NCBI GenBank assembly: GCA_910585485.1
Contig: CAJUEZ010000042.1
Location: 1-16,091, forward strand
Direction: 5' to 3'
Source of the DNA: an uncultured Clostridia bacterium
GTDB lineage: Bacteria; Bacillota; Clostridia; UBA1381
Length of the DNA stretch: 16,091 nt
The position numbers and the translations under genes were made by a program. Below the pieces are notes generated by a model. It was not told the origin of the DNA. It was given only the letters and a program-made list of their open reading frames with translations, and searched no databases. This document shows, piece by piece, positions 6,029 to 15,184 of this stretch (positions within the stretch are counted from its first letter, which is position 1; each line of letters opens with the position of its first letter).

Positions 6029-9000
6029 CTAATCTAAACTTGCATTAGATACATTGATTTTTACGGGATTTTTTATGATAGGTTCTAAATTGTTTTTCCA
6101 AAACAAAATTTTTACAATAGCTTCATCAGGCAAATCATAGTCAGCAGAAATTTTATATGTTTCATCTGCAACCCATACTTTTTCAAGTGTGCCTTTACTA
6201 CCATATACTGCCAATGTAAGTAATCCGTTTTTTATATTTTTTTCCGCTTCGCTATAATCAATTTCTATATTATGCTGACCTGTATTTACGATAGCATTAT
6301 CAGAAGTCAATATTTTGCCGTCAATCTTTATGGTGTTTTGAGGAATTTCCGCAAGCCTAATTTCAACATCAACATTTTCAGAGTTTACGGTTATTTCATC
6401 TGACTTACTAAAGAACCCGTCTTTTATCGCAATATAATTATATACTCCATTTTCTAATCTGTATTCATAGAGATTGTTTTCTGTTTTTATAGGTTCGATA
6501 ACAGTATCACCTAAACGCAGAATAACGTCTATGTCACTTGGAGTAAGCGCAAATTTTATAACATATTTTCTTAATTCAAGCTCTATTTGGTGAGACACAT
6601 TTTCATTTTGAATAGATATGGTGTCATGTTGCGGAATATAATCTCCTGTATCACAAGAAACCGTATAATTATATTCACCACTTGCAAGCTCTTCAAATGT
6701 ATAACGTCCATTCTCACAATGACCTGCTATTTTATTATTATTTGCGTCAGTAAGTATAACCTGAGCTTCTTTAGGAATTACATCAATTACTATTTTGTAA
6801 ATATTAGGATTAGATATTTCTTCAAGCGTAATTGTTTGTGCTATATTAGAACTATCAACCAAAATATTATCCGTTACAGTGTAGAAACCATCTGATGTAA
6901 CCGTATAGCTGTAATTTCCTTTTTCCAGACTATATTCATAAGTACCATTTTCTATATGAACAGGCTCTATAATATTATTATGTGAATACAATTTAAAGTC
7001 TGCTGTGTTTGGATTTATCGTAAAAGTAACAGTGTATTCAGGTACTTTCTGCCATTTCAAAATCGGATAGCCATTATTCTGTTTGTTATTCTGTGTCCAA
7101 ACGTTATTTGTATTCAGCCCGTTTAAAATAGTGCGCATTTCGTCAGCAGATGTTTTTACCGCCACCTCTGACGGAGTTCCATAGTCTACTTTTCCTATTG
7201 CGTTTAGACCCGAATTTATACCATTATTTTCAATCAGGCAATAACAATTTGTATCCAGTCCGCCTGAATACAAACCAATCAGTGCGCCGTAATTCTGAGG
7301 ATTATCCAATGTGTTTTGTACTTCTCCCACGGAATAGCAGTTAATCATTCCATAGTTTCCATATAAATCAGTTCTTCCGGCGACACCGCCTATGGAATAT
7401 CCGCTTGCGGTTATTGAGCCTATATTATAGCAGTCAGTAAGCAAAGAGCCTGAATTTAAATCTCCCGCAATACCGCCTACGAAATTACCGTTTCCTTTAA
7501 TATTTCCGCTGTTGGAACATTCGCTGATATTTGCATATCTCGATTCTCCCGTAATTCCGCCTTTATACTGACCTGTACCCGCTTCATACGAAATATAACC
7601 GTAGTTTGCGCACTGCGATATTTTTGCGGATAACGAGCCGTCGCCCTCACATGCCCCGCAAATTCCGCCTGTGCGCCCACCGTCGCTTGTAACATTTACT
7701 TTATTTATACAATTTGTAATTTCACCTTTATAATTATATCCGCATATACCGCCCGTATAGGCATAGCTGCTTGTTGAGGTTGTTTTTACATCACCCTCAA
7801 CGGTTAGATTTTTTATGACTGACGAAAGTGAGATTTTGCCGAAAAGACCCTGACAAGTGGATGTGGTATTGATATACAATCCGCTTACCGTATGACCGTT
7901 TCCGTCAAATATGCCGGAATATGCTTTGTAGCTGTTCGGACCGATAGGCGTCCAGTTTATCTCGCCTCCGAGGTCAATATCCTTAGTAAGAACAGCGTTA
8001 TATGACGCGCCGCTTATCGCTGTTGTTTGTGTGCCGTTTACATACCCTGCAAACCACGCAAGCTCATTTCCCGTTGAAATTTGCCACACGCCGTCCGAAT
8101 ATTCAGGCTCGTCCAAATTGCCGTCCCACGCGGCAGAGGGTTCAGTTTCAAGGGATATTTCCTTTGTGCTGGTTAGTTCATCTTGAGTAATCTCAAATTC
8201 ACCAATGCGCTTTGCATATCCCGAACACATCACTGTATATATATATATTCCCGCAGGGAGCAGATATGAACCGTCAGTTTCGGCTATGATAGTATAATCG
8301 CCACTTTTAACTTCCGTTCTGAAATTATCAATCGCCAATCCGCTTGTTTTATCGGTTAATGAAAAAGTAGTCTTTGTGTTTGGAAGTCTGTCAAGCGTAA
8401 CAGCTTTTTCTACATTATATTTATTTACTGTTATACTGCCCGTTTCCTCGCCAAAACCAAAAGCGTTGGCGATATAAGAGTAACTGCCGCATGGCAGGCT
8501 ATATTCATAGCTGCCGTTCTCAATTTTTTCAGGGATTAAGTCTGTATCACCTGATTTTAATGAAAAATCTGCATAGTCAGGATTTACCGAAAATGAAACC
8601 GTGTATGTATTCGGAATAAGCGTAACGGTATTATAATAATCTGCATTTGCTATTGTAAAATTACCATTTTCTGCTTTGTAATCATCTTCATCACGCGAAA
8701 CGGTATATGTATAATCACCCTTTGAAAGATTATCAAAGGTATATGCTCCGTCCTCAAAGCTGCCGCTTATTTCTTCGCCTTTGTTGTTTACAAGCGAAAC
8801 AAGCGAATTTGCAGGACTCACCGTAATTACTGCCTTATATGACGCATTAGGATTTTGCCATTTTAATATGGGATATCCATTATTTATAGGATTTTCTGCA
8901 TTATCGTTTTCAAAAGCTCCGCCAAAAGACGCGATAAGCTCCGCCGCTTTCAATTCATCTTCCGTCTTACCGCATAAATCCTCTCTGTCATTGCTCTCTC

Positions 9001-9952
9001 TTTGTATAGCATACAAACCGCTGTTTATCGTATCGTTCTTTAAAAAGTAACAGTTGGTTATATTTTTCGCTGACACGCCGTAACCCATATATGCGGCAAT
9101 ACCGCCGGCATAACTGCCAGTACAATTTATTGCTCCTGTAGAATACGCATTATTTATGCTCACCGATGAGCTATAGACATATCCTGCGATACCTCCGGTG
9201 TATCGTCCACTGATATTTCCCGTATTATAAGCATTTTTAATTACAGAGTTGCCCTGAATTTGTCCTGTGATACCTCCGGCATACGAATAACTTGTACTTG
9301 ATACGGTTCCGTAATTTATAGAAAGAGCTATTTCGCCGCCCTTACTAACTCCTGCAATACCTCCGACATCATTTGATGAGCCTGTTATAGTTCCTCTATT
9401 TATACAGCCTGTAACAATTCCTTCATTCGCTCCGGCAATACCGCCGCCGGTAGGCTTTCCGCTTATACTTGTGTCAGAAACACAATTTTCTATTATGCCT
9501 GTGTTATAGCCGGCAATACCGCCGGCATAAGGGGTACTGTAGCCTGTATATGTAATCTCTCCTGTTACTGTCAGATTAGACACTTTGCCGCTGACATATC
9601 CAAATAATCCCGCATATGCAGAATTGCTTATTTTAAGCCCGCTTACGGTATGACCGTTTCCGTCAAAAGTGCCTGAATATTTATCATAGTTTGATTTCCC
9701 GATAGGTGTCCACTCTTTATCCGCAAGGTCAATATCCGCTGTAAGTAATACATTTTCGCTGCTGCCGTATTTCGCGCTATCGGCAAACCACGCAAGTTCC
9801 TCCGCGGTTGTAATTATATACGCGCCATTTTCGTTTTTGCTCGGTTCAGTTTTTGTCGTTCCGTCCCAACTCTCCGCAAATGATATTACAGGGAATAGGC
9901 TAAGTATCAAACAAACAGATATGATTATTGATATTCTTTTTTTATTTATCAT
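6029..9952 (-). CDS. Secreted GLUG/PEGA-like repeat protein, second gene of the cobalamin-riboswitch operon
   Basis: A 1307-residue exported protein with no known enzymatic motif. Residues 1-26 form a signal peptide (KK, hydrophobic core, SFA/ESW). The body is one long module present twice. The first copy is a GLUG-repeat block (about 29-366; repeated GGIAGYNTGIIENC-like units) followed by three PEGA-like beta domains (about 368-608). The second copy is GLUG (about 611-966) plus three PEGA-like domains (about 967-1200). A distinct C-terminal domain of about 104 residues follows. Both GLUG blocks open with a WDG/ELAWFA motif, carry FDGNGHTVSGL and close with NNGYPILKWQ. No SLH, LPXTG or membrane anchor is seen, so it is released or held by a partner. 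The start at 9952 has an AAAAGGA site in the 16-bp gap behind the upstream gene, so both should be co-transcribed under B12 control. A structural, adhesive or ligand-handling role is inferred. Confidence 0.9.
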   Translation of the reverse strand: MINKKRISIIISVCLILSLFPVISFAESWDGTTKTEPSKNENGAYIITTAEELAWFADSAKYGSSENVLLTADIDLADKEWTPIGKSNYDKYSGTFDGNGHTVSGLKISNSAYAGLFGYVSGKVSNLTVTGEITYTGYSTPYAGGIAGYNTGIIENCVSDTSISGKPTGGGIAGANEGIVTGCINRGTITGSSNDVGGIAGVSKGGEIALSINYGTVSSTSYSYAGGITGQIQGNSVIKNAYNTGNISGRYTGGIAGYVYSSSVSINNAYSTGAINCTGSYAGGIAAYMGYGVSAKNITNCYFLKNDTINSGLYAIQRESNDREDLCGKTEDELKAAELIASFGGAFENDNAENPINNGYPILKWQNPNASYKAVITVSPANSLVSLVNNKGEEISGSFEDGAYTFDNLSKGDYTYTVSRDEDDYKAENGNFTIANADYYNTVTLIPNTYTVSFSVNPDYADFSLKSGDTDLIPEKIENGSYEYSLPCGSYSYIANAFGFGEETGSITVNKYNVEKAVTLDRLPNTKTTFSLTDKTSGLAIDNFRTEVKSGDYTIIAETDGSYLLPAGIYIYTVMCSGYAKRIGEFEITQDELTSTKEISLETEPSAAWDGNLDEPEYSDGVWQISTGNELAWFAGYVNGTQTTAISGASYNAVLTKDIDLGGEINWTPIGPNSYKAYSGIFDGNGHTVSGLYINTTSTCQGLFGKISLSSVIKNLTVEGDVKTTSTSSYAYTGGICGYNYKGEITNCINKVNVTSDGGRTGGICGACEGDGSLSAKISQCANYGYISYEAGTGQYKGGITGESRYANISECSNSGNIKGNGNFVGGIAGDLNSGSLLTDCYNIGSITASGYSIGGVAGRTDLYGNYGMINCYSVGEVQNTLDNPQNYGALIGLYSGGLDTNCYCLIENNGINSGLNAIGKVDYGTPSEVAVKTSADEMRTILNGLNTNNVWTQNNKQNNGYPILKWQKVPEYTVTFTINPNTADFKLYSHNNIIEPVHIENGTYEYSLEKGNYSYTVTSDGFYTVTDNILVDSSNIAQTITLEEISNPNIYKIVIDVIPKEAQVILTDANNNKIAGHCENGRYTFEELASGEYNYTVSCDTGDYIPQHDTISIQNENVSHQIELELRKYVIKFALTPSDIDVILRLGDTVIEPIKTENNLYEYRLENGVYNYIAIKDGFFSKSDEITVNSENVDVEIRLAEIPQNTIKIDGKILTSDNAIVNTGQHNIEIDYSEAEKNIKNGLLTLAVYGSKGTLEKVWVADETYKISADYDLPDEAIVKILFWKNNLEPIIKNPVKINVSNASLD
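7055..9868 (-). repeat. Two GLUG-repeat blocks inside the 6029-9952 gene
   Basis: Residues about 29-366 (9868-8855) and 611-966 (8122-7055) are arrays of GLUG repeats that resemble each other from end to end. At the DNA level the + strand shows recurring GCAATACCGCCGGCATA-like words near 9096, 9187, 9270, 9354, 9437 and 9510, with uneven spacing of roughly 70-90 bp. These are coding repeats predicted to form a beta-helix-like rod, not a CRISPR or IS array. Confidence 0.8.
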
Positions 9953-9968
9953 TTATATGTTCCTTTTC

Positions 9969-12900
9969 TTATTTTGTTAAATTATTTAATCTCATAAGTA
10001 TCATAGCAAACTGCGCTCTTGTTGCGGTGCTTTGCGGCGCAAGAGTGCCGTTATCCATACCGCTTATAATTTGTTCTCTAACCGCCCAATTCATAGCGTC
10101 TGCTGCCCAGTCAGAAATATCGTCTGCATCGGAAAAGGCTTTGAGGTCAGCATTATAAACACTTTCATTGGGATTTACCAACCGATACAGAACAAGCGCA
10201 AGTTGCTCACGCGTTACAGCGTCATTTGGAGCAAACAGACCATTGCCAATGCCTGATACAATGCTGTTTTCAAACGCCCAATTTACCGATGACGAAAACC
10301 AATCCGTTGCTGACACATCAAAGAATACGCTGTCTGCGTATATATTCTGTTCTCCTCCTTTATATCTGCAAAGAATTGTTACTGCCATTGCCCTTGTAAG
10401 CAGAGCACCGGGCATAAATTCGCCGTTTTCGTTACCCTGTATAAGTCCGTTTTGAGCCGCAAACTCTGCCGCGTCAAAGAACCAATCGTCATTGTCTACA
10501 TCAGGGAATGAATTATTTTTCCAACTATCGGCGTAATATAGCTTAATCTTGTCGCCCATCTTTACTTTATAATCATTTATTCCTACTGTGGGACTTTCGC
10601 CGTTTACTGAATAAAACCAACCGCTTTGTCTACCGTTTGAATATTCACCTAAAACAATCCCGTAAGGAGTAGTTATTTCAGAAACATAATCGTTCTCAAA
10701 GCCTTTTGCTATATAGCCGTTATCTTTGAGGGCTTTTTCTATAACTGCACGAGCTGTTGAATTTTCAGCAATTTCTATTTTTGTTTCTTTAATCCATTCC
10801 ATAAACGCTGTATGTTTTTCATTTTTGTGAACAGTGTCGCCTACAAGAGTAAAATATACATCTACTGTCTTTAATGTATCTTTTGAGGTATTGTTTGCGT
10901 TATTGCTTGATGAGCCGCTTCCTGCGCCGCCGTTTAAAATATTATTTGTGCTGCTGTCAGCTGATGGTTTAAGATTTACCGCAATACTTGGCATATTAGA
11001 AAAATCAAGAATATTTCCTCTTTTTTCTGTCGCCATAACAGCAAGCGCCGCCTGCTTTGTAGACAATTCATTTGTATTTTCGCTTGCGTATTCATAAGTA
11101 AATTCTGTTTCGTCCTCTGACGCAAAACTCATAATACCGTCAAACAGCGATACGGAATTTTTATTGAAACGGTCATCTGCTTTTATATCTATTCCTAATG
11201 CTTCAAGACCGATTGCGCAAATAGCGGAGGTATTTGCGTTTGTACCATAATTACTTTCCTTATAACTGCTTTTTATGTTTCCGTCCGTCTGCATAAGTGA
11301 TGAAAGATATTCCACTGCACTGTCAGCGGCATTTTTTACATTGGTATTTGTGCTGTAATATGGAGACAACCCTAAAAGCACCGCACCTGTAGTGTCAGCG
11401 TCAATACCGTCATCATCATTATTGCTCCAGCCTTTTTCGTCAATCTGTGCCGCAAGCAATCTTTTTGTAACAGCGTCTATATCGGACTTATTGTCATATC
11501 CGCAAACACTGTATGCCAAAAGCCTATACGCGTCGCCGTTATTACCTGTTGACGGCATATCGGCAAGAATTTCAACCGCATTTATCTTTGTTCCGTCTGT
11601 TGTCGTAATATCTTTGGGATTATAGCCAAGACTTCTCAAAGCGATTATGTTCATCGCAAGTGTAGTGTCCTCGTCTGTTTCAGTAACAGACTTTACCGCG
11701 CTTGATACAAAATCAGATTTTATTTTATCTGATATTTGCGCTCCGCCGAAAAGGTTATTATATGCGCTTACGGTAACTATCTTCCAATAATCAGAACCGC
11801 TTGACGCGTAATCTGACGCAATATTTTTAAGCAGTTTATCTTTGTCAACAGATTTTGCCGCTGAATATAACGTTACAGTTACAGGCTGATTGTATTCAAC
11901 ATTGTTGAGCGTAAAAGAAAGCGTTACAGTTTCCTTTGTATCCTTTTTAGGCTTATTGAGCAAAGTATATCCTAAAGAATTTGCCTTAATTATATTGTTA
12001 TCGGCTTTATACGATAATTCTATTTCACTGTCTGCCGAAGAATTTGCACAAAGTCTTGCCACAAGTGATGTAATGTCCGAGTTTTCACGAACTGTTGCAG
12101 GAATAGCCGCATTTGTTTTGTATTTGCCCGCTTCTTTTATGAGTTTACTTTCAGCAAGAGAATTATCTAACATTTCCTTGATTTTTTTCTCTGCTGTTTC
12201 TTTATCAACTTCGATTTGTTCTGCCGCAATATCGGTAGGGGCGTGAATACCGCCTATATAGTTTCCGAGAGCCTTTATAACTTCGCCGCTGCTTGTAATA
12301 TTATTTCCGTAACAACCGCTTATTGAACGCAAATTGTCATTATATGACCATATTGTTCCGTCAAATATTCCAGCAAAACCGCCGTTATAACTCCAACCTG
12401 ATGTAAGTGTGCCTGAACTGATACAGTTTTTAACCTTACCACTTATTGATCCAGCAAAACCGCCGTAATTTGCGCCGTTTTCACCCAAAGCCGTAATATC
12501 ACCTGTTGAATAGCTGTTTTCAATTAGACTATATATCCCTGCGTTTCCGACAAAACCGCCGACGGTATATGCGCCTGAAACACTGCCGTTAGAATTTGAA
12601 GAATAGATACTGCCGCCGTAATTTGAACCGACGAAACCGCCTGTTGTATTTCCTCCAGTAACACTGCCTGTTGCAGATGAATTTGAAATTGTGCCTTTAT
12701 TAAGACCGGCAAAACCGCCGATGTGTCCCGCGTCCGATATATCCGCCGCGCCTGTGTTGCCGATTACATTAACATCTGCCGTACAGTTATCAATTACCGA
12801 TGAATACACATTTCCCGATAATTCATTTTCCATACTGTCGTTCACGCCGACAAGACCGCCCGCGTCAGTTTGCTTTGCGTATGAATTGCCGATAGCTGTT

Positions 12901-14762
12901 ACACTTCCGCTTACATGGCAATCCGATATAAGGCTAATACCTTTTTCTTCCACTTTAGCAATTCCGACAAGTCCGCCTACAACGCTGCCGCCTGTAATAT
13001 TTACATTTTTAATAGTGATATTTTTCAGTCTTGCGCTGCGTATCACGCCAAACATACCAATGTTTTGACTGTTTTTATCACCTGTAATTGTCAGATTGGA
13101 AATTTCAAAGCCGTTTCCGTCAAAAATTCCTGTAAACGGTGTTTCGCTGTTGCCGATAGGTGAAAACTCAATGCCCGATAAGTCAATGTCAGCCGACAGC
13201 TTGTAATTTCCGTTCCATTTATCAGGAGTGTCAGCAAACTCTGAAAGTTCGTCTGCGTTATTTATAAGAATAAAATCGTCCGACGGTATGCCTATATTAT
13301 CCCAATCAGGCGCGATATATCCGTTTTCAGATGTTCCCATATACCATAAAAGATTATCTCCGTCAGAGACGATTGCCGAAGCTGCGCCAACCGCCGAGGC
13401 AATTCCGTTGACAGAAAACATCCACCCGTCGGGGGATTTAGGTGTTATATCGTTAATGGTAACAATTTGTCCGCTTTTCTCGTTTGCGCCGAAAGCATAT
13501 GTAATGTCGCCGTTATCTGCCGCCGCTTCTAAAACATCTTTAACCGTTACTGTGTTTTTCTCTACTGTTACATAAAACGGCTCTGACAGCTTGTAAAATT
13601 CATATCTGTCCTTATCATAACCTGCAAGCATAACCTGTGCGGTTACATTGCTTGTGTTTATTTCCGAAACAGGCGGTGCGGCATTAATAAGATACGGATA
13701 GCCTCCGTTTATATTTTCATCATATGTCCATTTATCGGAAAGCGCAGCAGCAAATTCAGCTGAACGCATTTCCTTCGCGCTTTTTGCCCATAATTCGCTG
13801 TTTGTAAAAGTATCGGAGTTTTCGGGTAATGAAAAATCACTGCAATACCAACAGTTTTCAGGTGTTCCTGCTGCCGCGAAAGAAAATCCCTTACCGCCAG
13901 CAAGACCACCGCCGTTTAATGCAGAAACAGTGTTTGCAGCATATACGTTCTTTAAAATTGCTCCGTCCATAAACGCGCCCGCAAAACCGCCGTTTTCCTC
14001 GCTGCCTGTTACATTTCCGAGAGCATAACAATCTGTTATTATTCCTTCCTCGATTTTTCCGACAAATCCGCCTGCCCATTTTTTCGCTTCAACGGCAGCC
14101 GTTGAAAAACATTCCTCAATAATTCCGCCGCGCTGATTTCCGACAAAACCGCCGTGGCTTGTTCCTGTCTTACTTACTGCAAAAATCACGCTGCCACCAT
14201 AGACACCGCATTTAGATACCGAACCGAAGTTTGTTCCGATAAGTCCGCCCGCGGGTGAGCAATAGTCGGAAACTACTGTTGAATTTATCGAGAAACAGTT
14301 TTGTATCTCGCCGTAATTAAGAGATACAAGAGCCGCAGGGTATTTACTGCTGCTGTTTTCTTTGAAATGTACAGACGCTTTTTCAAGCGTGAGATTTTTT
14401 ATAACTCCCGTATCGCCTACATATCCAAAAAGCGCTTCGCCTGTTGTAGACAAATTTATAATCTTATGTCCGTCACCGTCAAAAGTGCCGTTAAAAGCAA
14501 TATCGTTTGAACCGCCTGAATAGCTGCCTATTGCTCTCATTAAACGCGCGTCGTCAGTTTGCGACATATCTATGTCATTTGAAAGACGATATTTTTTTGA
14601 ATAATCGGCTTTGTCCGTACTATATGCCAATGAAATAAGCTGCTCTGCGGTGCTTATAATGTTTTCTTCTGCTGCAAATGCGCTCATAGGAAGTATGCTT
14701 ATAAGCATACTGCACGCTACAAGCAAAGACAGAAGTTTGTTTTTTGTAAATAGTGTTTTCAT
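9969..14762 (-). CDS. Surface-anchored intrinsic-factor/transcobalamin-like protein (GLUG-DUF4430-GLUG-alpha/alpha barrel-DUF4430-SLH)
   Basis: A 1597-residue wall protein, predicted to bind a corrinoid outside the cell. In order: signal peptide (1-30, AFA/AEE); GLUG block (about 34-360); DUF4430 copy 1 (about 366-475, PDGWMFSVNG); GLUG block (about 494-845); linker; alpha-helical barrel (about 967-1256) with DADTTGAVLLGL, NTSAICAIGLEALG and STKQAALAV repeats; Ser/Asn-rich linker; DUF4430 copy 2 (about 1297-1414, QSGWFYSVNG); three SLH domains (1416-1597) that hold secondary wall polymer. A barrel followed by DUF4430 is the layout of animal intrinsic factor and transcobalamin, and DUF4430 is also called transcobalamin-like C-terminal. 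A cobalamin riboswitch precedes the gene. ATG 14762 is chosen over upstream ATGs because AGGAGG lies 8 nt before it and the signal peptide starts there; an upstream start would lie inside the terminator hairpin. Cobalamin binding itself is inferred. Confidence 0.9.
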   Translation of the reverse strand: MKTLFTKNKLLSLLVACSMLISILPMSAFAAEENIISTAEQLISLAYSTDKADYSKKYRLSNDIDMSQTDDARLMRAIGSYSGGSNDIAFNGTFDGDGHKIINLSTTGEALFGYVGDTGVIKNLTLEKASVHFKENSSSKYPAALVSLNYGEIQNCFSINSTVVSDYCSPAGGLIGTNFGSVSKCGVYGGSVIFAVSKTGTSHGGFVGNQRGGIIEECFSTAAVEAKKWAGGFVGKIEEGIITDCYALGNVTGSEENGGFAGAFMDGAILKNVYAANTVSALNGGGLAGGKGFSFAAAGTPENCWYCSDFSLPENSDTFTNSELWAKSAKEMRSAEFAAALSDKWTYDENINGGYPYLINAAPPVSEINTSNVTAQVMLAGYDKDRYEFYKLSEPFYVTVEKNTVTVKDVLEAAADNGDITYAFGANEKSGQIVTINDITPKSPDGWMFSVNGIASAVGAASAIVSDGDNLLWYMGTSENGYIAPDWDNIGIPSDDFILINNADELSEFADTPDKWNGNYKLSADIDLSGIEFSPIGNSETPFTGIFDGNGFEISNLTITGDKNSQNIGMFGVIRSARLKNITIKNVNITGGSVVGGLVGIAKVEEKGISLISDCHVSGSVTAIGNSYAKQTDAGGLVGVNDSMENELSGNVYSSVIDNCTADVNVIGNTGAADISDAGHIGGFAGLNKGTISNSSATGSVTGGNTTGGFVGSNYGGSIYSSNSNGSVSGAYTVGGFVGNAGIYSLIENSYSTGDITALGENGANYGGFAGSISGKVKNCISSGTLTSGWSYNGGFAGIFDGTIWSYNDNLRSISGCYGNNITSSGEVIKALGNYIGGIHAPTDIAAEQIEVDKETAEKKIKEMLDNSLAESKLIKEAGKYKTNAAIPATVRENSDITSLVARLCANSSADSEIELSYKADNNIIKANSLGYTLLNKPKKDTKETVTLSFTLNNVEYNQPVTVTLYSAAKSVDKDKLLKNIASDYASSGSDYWKIVTVSAYNNLFGGAQISDKIKSDFVSSAVKSVTETDEDTTLAMNIIALRSLGYNPKDITTTDGTKINAVEILADMPSTGNNGDAYRLLAYSVCGYDNKSDIDAVTKRLLAAQIDEKGWSNNDDDGIDADTTGAVLLGLSPYYSTNTNVKNAADSAVEYLSSLMQTDGNIKSSYKESNYGTNANTSAICAIGLEALGIDIKADDRFNKNSVSLFDGIMSFASEDETEFTYEYASENTNELSTKQAALAVMATEKRGNILDFSNMPSIAVNLKPSADSSTNNILNGGAGSGSSSNNANNTSKDTLKTVDVYFTLVGDTVHKNEKHTAFMEWIKETKIEIAENSTARAVIEKALKDNGYIAKGFENDYVSEITTPYGIVLGEYSNGRQSGWFYSVNGESPTVGINDYKVKMGDKIKLYYADSWKNNSFPDVDNDDWFFDAAEFAAQNGLIQGNENGEFMPGALLTRAMAVTILCRYKGGEQNIYADSVFFDVSATDWFSSSVNWAFENSIVSGIGNGLFAPNDAVTREQLALVLYRLVNPNESVYNADLKAFSDADDISDWAADAMNWAVREQIISGMDNGTLAPQSTATRAQFAMILMRLNNLTK

Positions 14763-14784
14763 AGAGTAATCCTCCTCGTTTTTT

Positions 14785-14829
14785 GTTTTATATAAAAAAG
14801 CTGTGATGACTTTTATAGTCATCACAGCT
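14785..14829 (-). terminator. Riboswitch-controlled intrinsic terminator
   Basis: A perfect 13-bp stem (14829-14817 with 14811-14799) with a 5-nt loop is followed on the minus strand by TTTTTTATATAAAAC. It lies between the cobalamin aptamer and the start codon at 14762, so it can stop transcription before the operon. A competing hairpin is visible: TCACAG (14843-14838) can pair with CTGTGA (14827-14822), which is part of the terminator's first arm. This is a candidate anti-terminator. The expected logic is terminator formed, and operon off, when cobalamin is bound. Confidence 0.85.
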
Positions 14830-14929
14830 GATTATTCCTGTGAATTATCACAAATTATTTACACCAAAAAGAACCGCTTACATAGCGTAAATAAAACTGC
14901 TGTTTCTATGCGCGGTAATGCAAGTACGA

Positions 14930-15137
14930 AACAACATCAATGCAGGTCTTTTGACTCACGCCATATAAAGCACAAAGCTTCGCATTTTTATGTTCTGCCT
15001 TCTCAGTTTCCCAATGACCGGCTTTCACCAACGAGCATAAAAACATTCGGCGCACACAGCGACAGTTATCGTTCGGGATTTTCACCCGATTCCCTTTTCA
15101 CCGATTATACCCATACAGTATAATCGACACATTGTGT
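14930..15137 (-). ncRNA. Cobalamin riboswitch aptamer
   Basis: On the minus strand the leader shows the landmarks of the cobalamin riboswitch class. The core AAAAGGGAAT is followed by a GGGTGAAAATCCC hairpin (15087-15075) and AACTGTCGCTGTG. Next come the GCCGGTCATTGGGAAACTG segment and, at 14956-14941, the B12 box AGTCAAAAGACCTGCA. The B12 box fits rAGYCMGgAgaCCkGCc except for one G. A 9-bp hairpin (15126-15118 with 15110-15102) lies at the 5' side. The aptamer ends are approximate. It is followed by a terminator and then by the transcobalamin-like gene, which supports repression by B12. Confidence 0.92.
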
Positions 15138-15155
15138 GAATATTAAATTTTTTAT

Positions 15156-15184
15156 AGTATATCATATGTAAACGATAAAATCAA
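15156..15184 (-). promoter_or_regulatory. Promoter of the cobalamin operon
   Basis: On the minus strand TTGATT (15184-15179) and TATACT (15161-15156) are separated by exactly 17 bp. The -35 keeps the TTGA core and the -10 matches at 5 of 6 positions. The predicted start near 15149 lies just before the aptamer, giving a leader of almost 390 nt. No other promoter of this quality lies between here and the gene. Confidence 0.7.

Noticed and set aside
9096..9540. CRISPR-like array from the repeated GCAATACCGCCGGCATA words
   Set aside because: The words vary, spacing is uneven and they encode GLUG repeats in an intact long reading frame.
12691..13163. + strand open frames opposite the large surface-protein genes
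   Set aside because: They are shadows of long GLUG-coding frames, with no ribosome sites or recognisable domains; the same applies to other antisense frames across 6587-14510.
14763..14825. Upstream start for the transcobalamin-like gene at 14825
   Set aside because: It lies inside the riboswitch terminator hairpin and would put 21 residues before a good signal peptide. AGGAGG is placed for ATG 14762.
14803..15123. + strand open frame of 106 codons opposite the riboswitch
   Set aside because: It runs across the aptamer and terminator hairpin, has no ribosome site and resembles no protein. The RNA structure explains the sequence.
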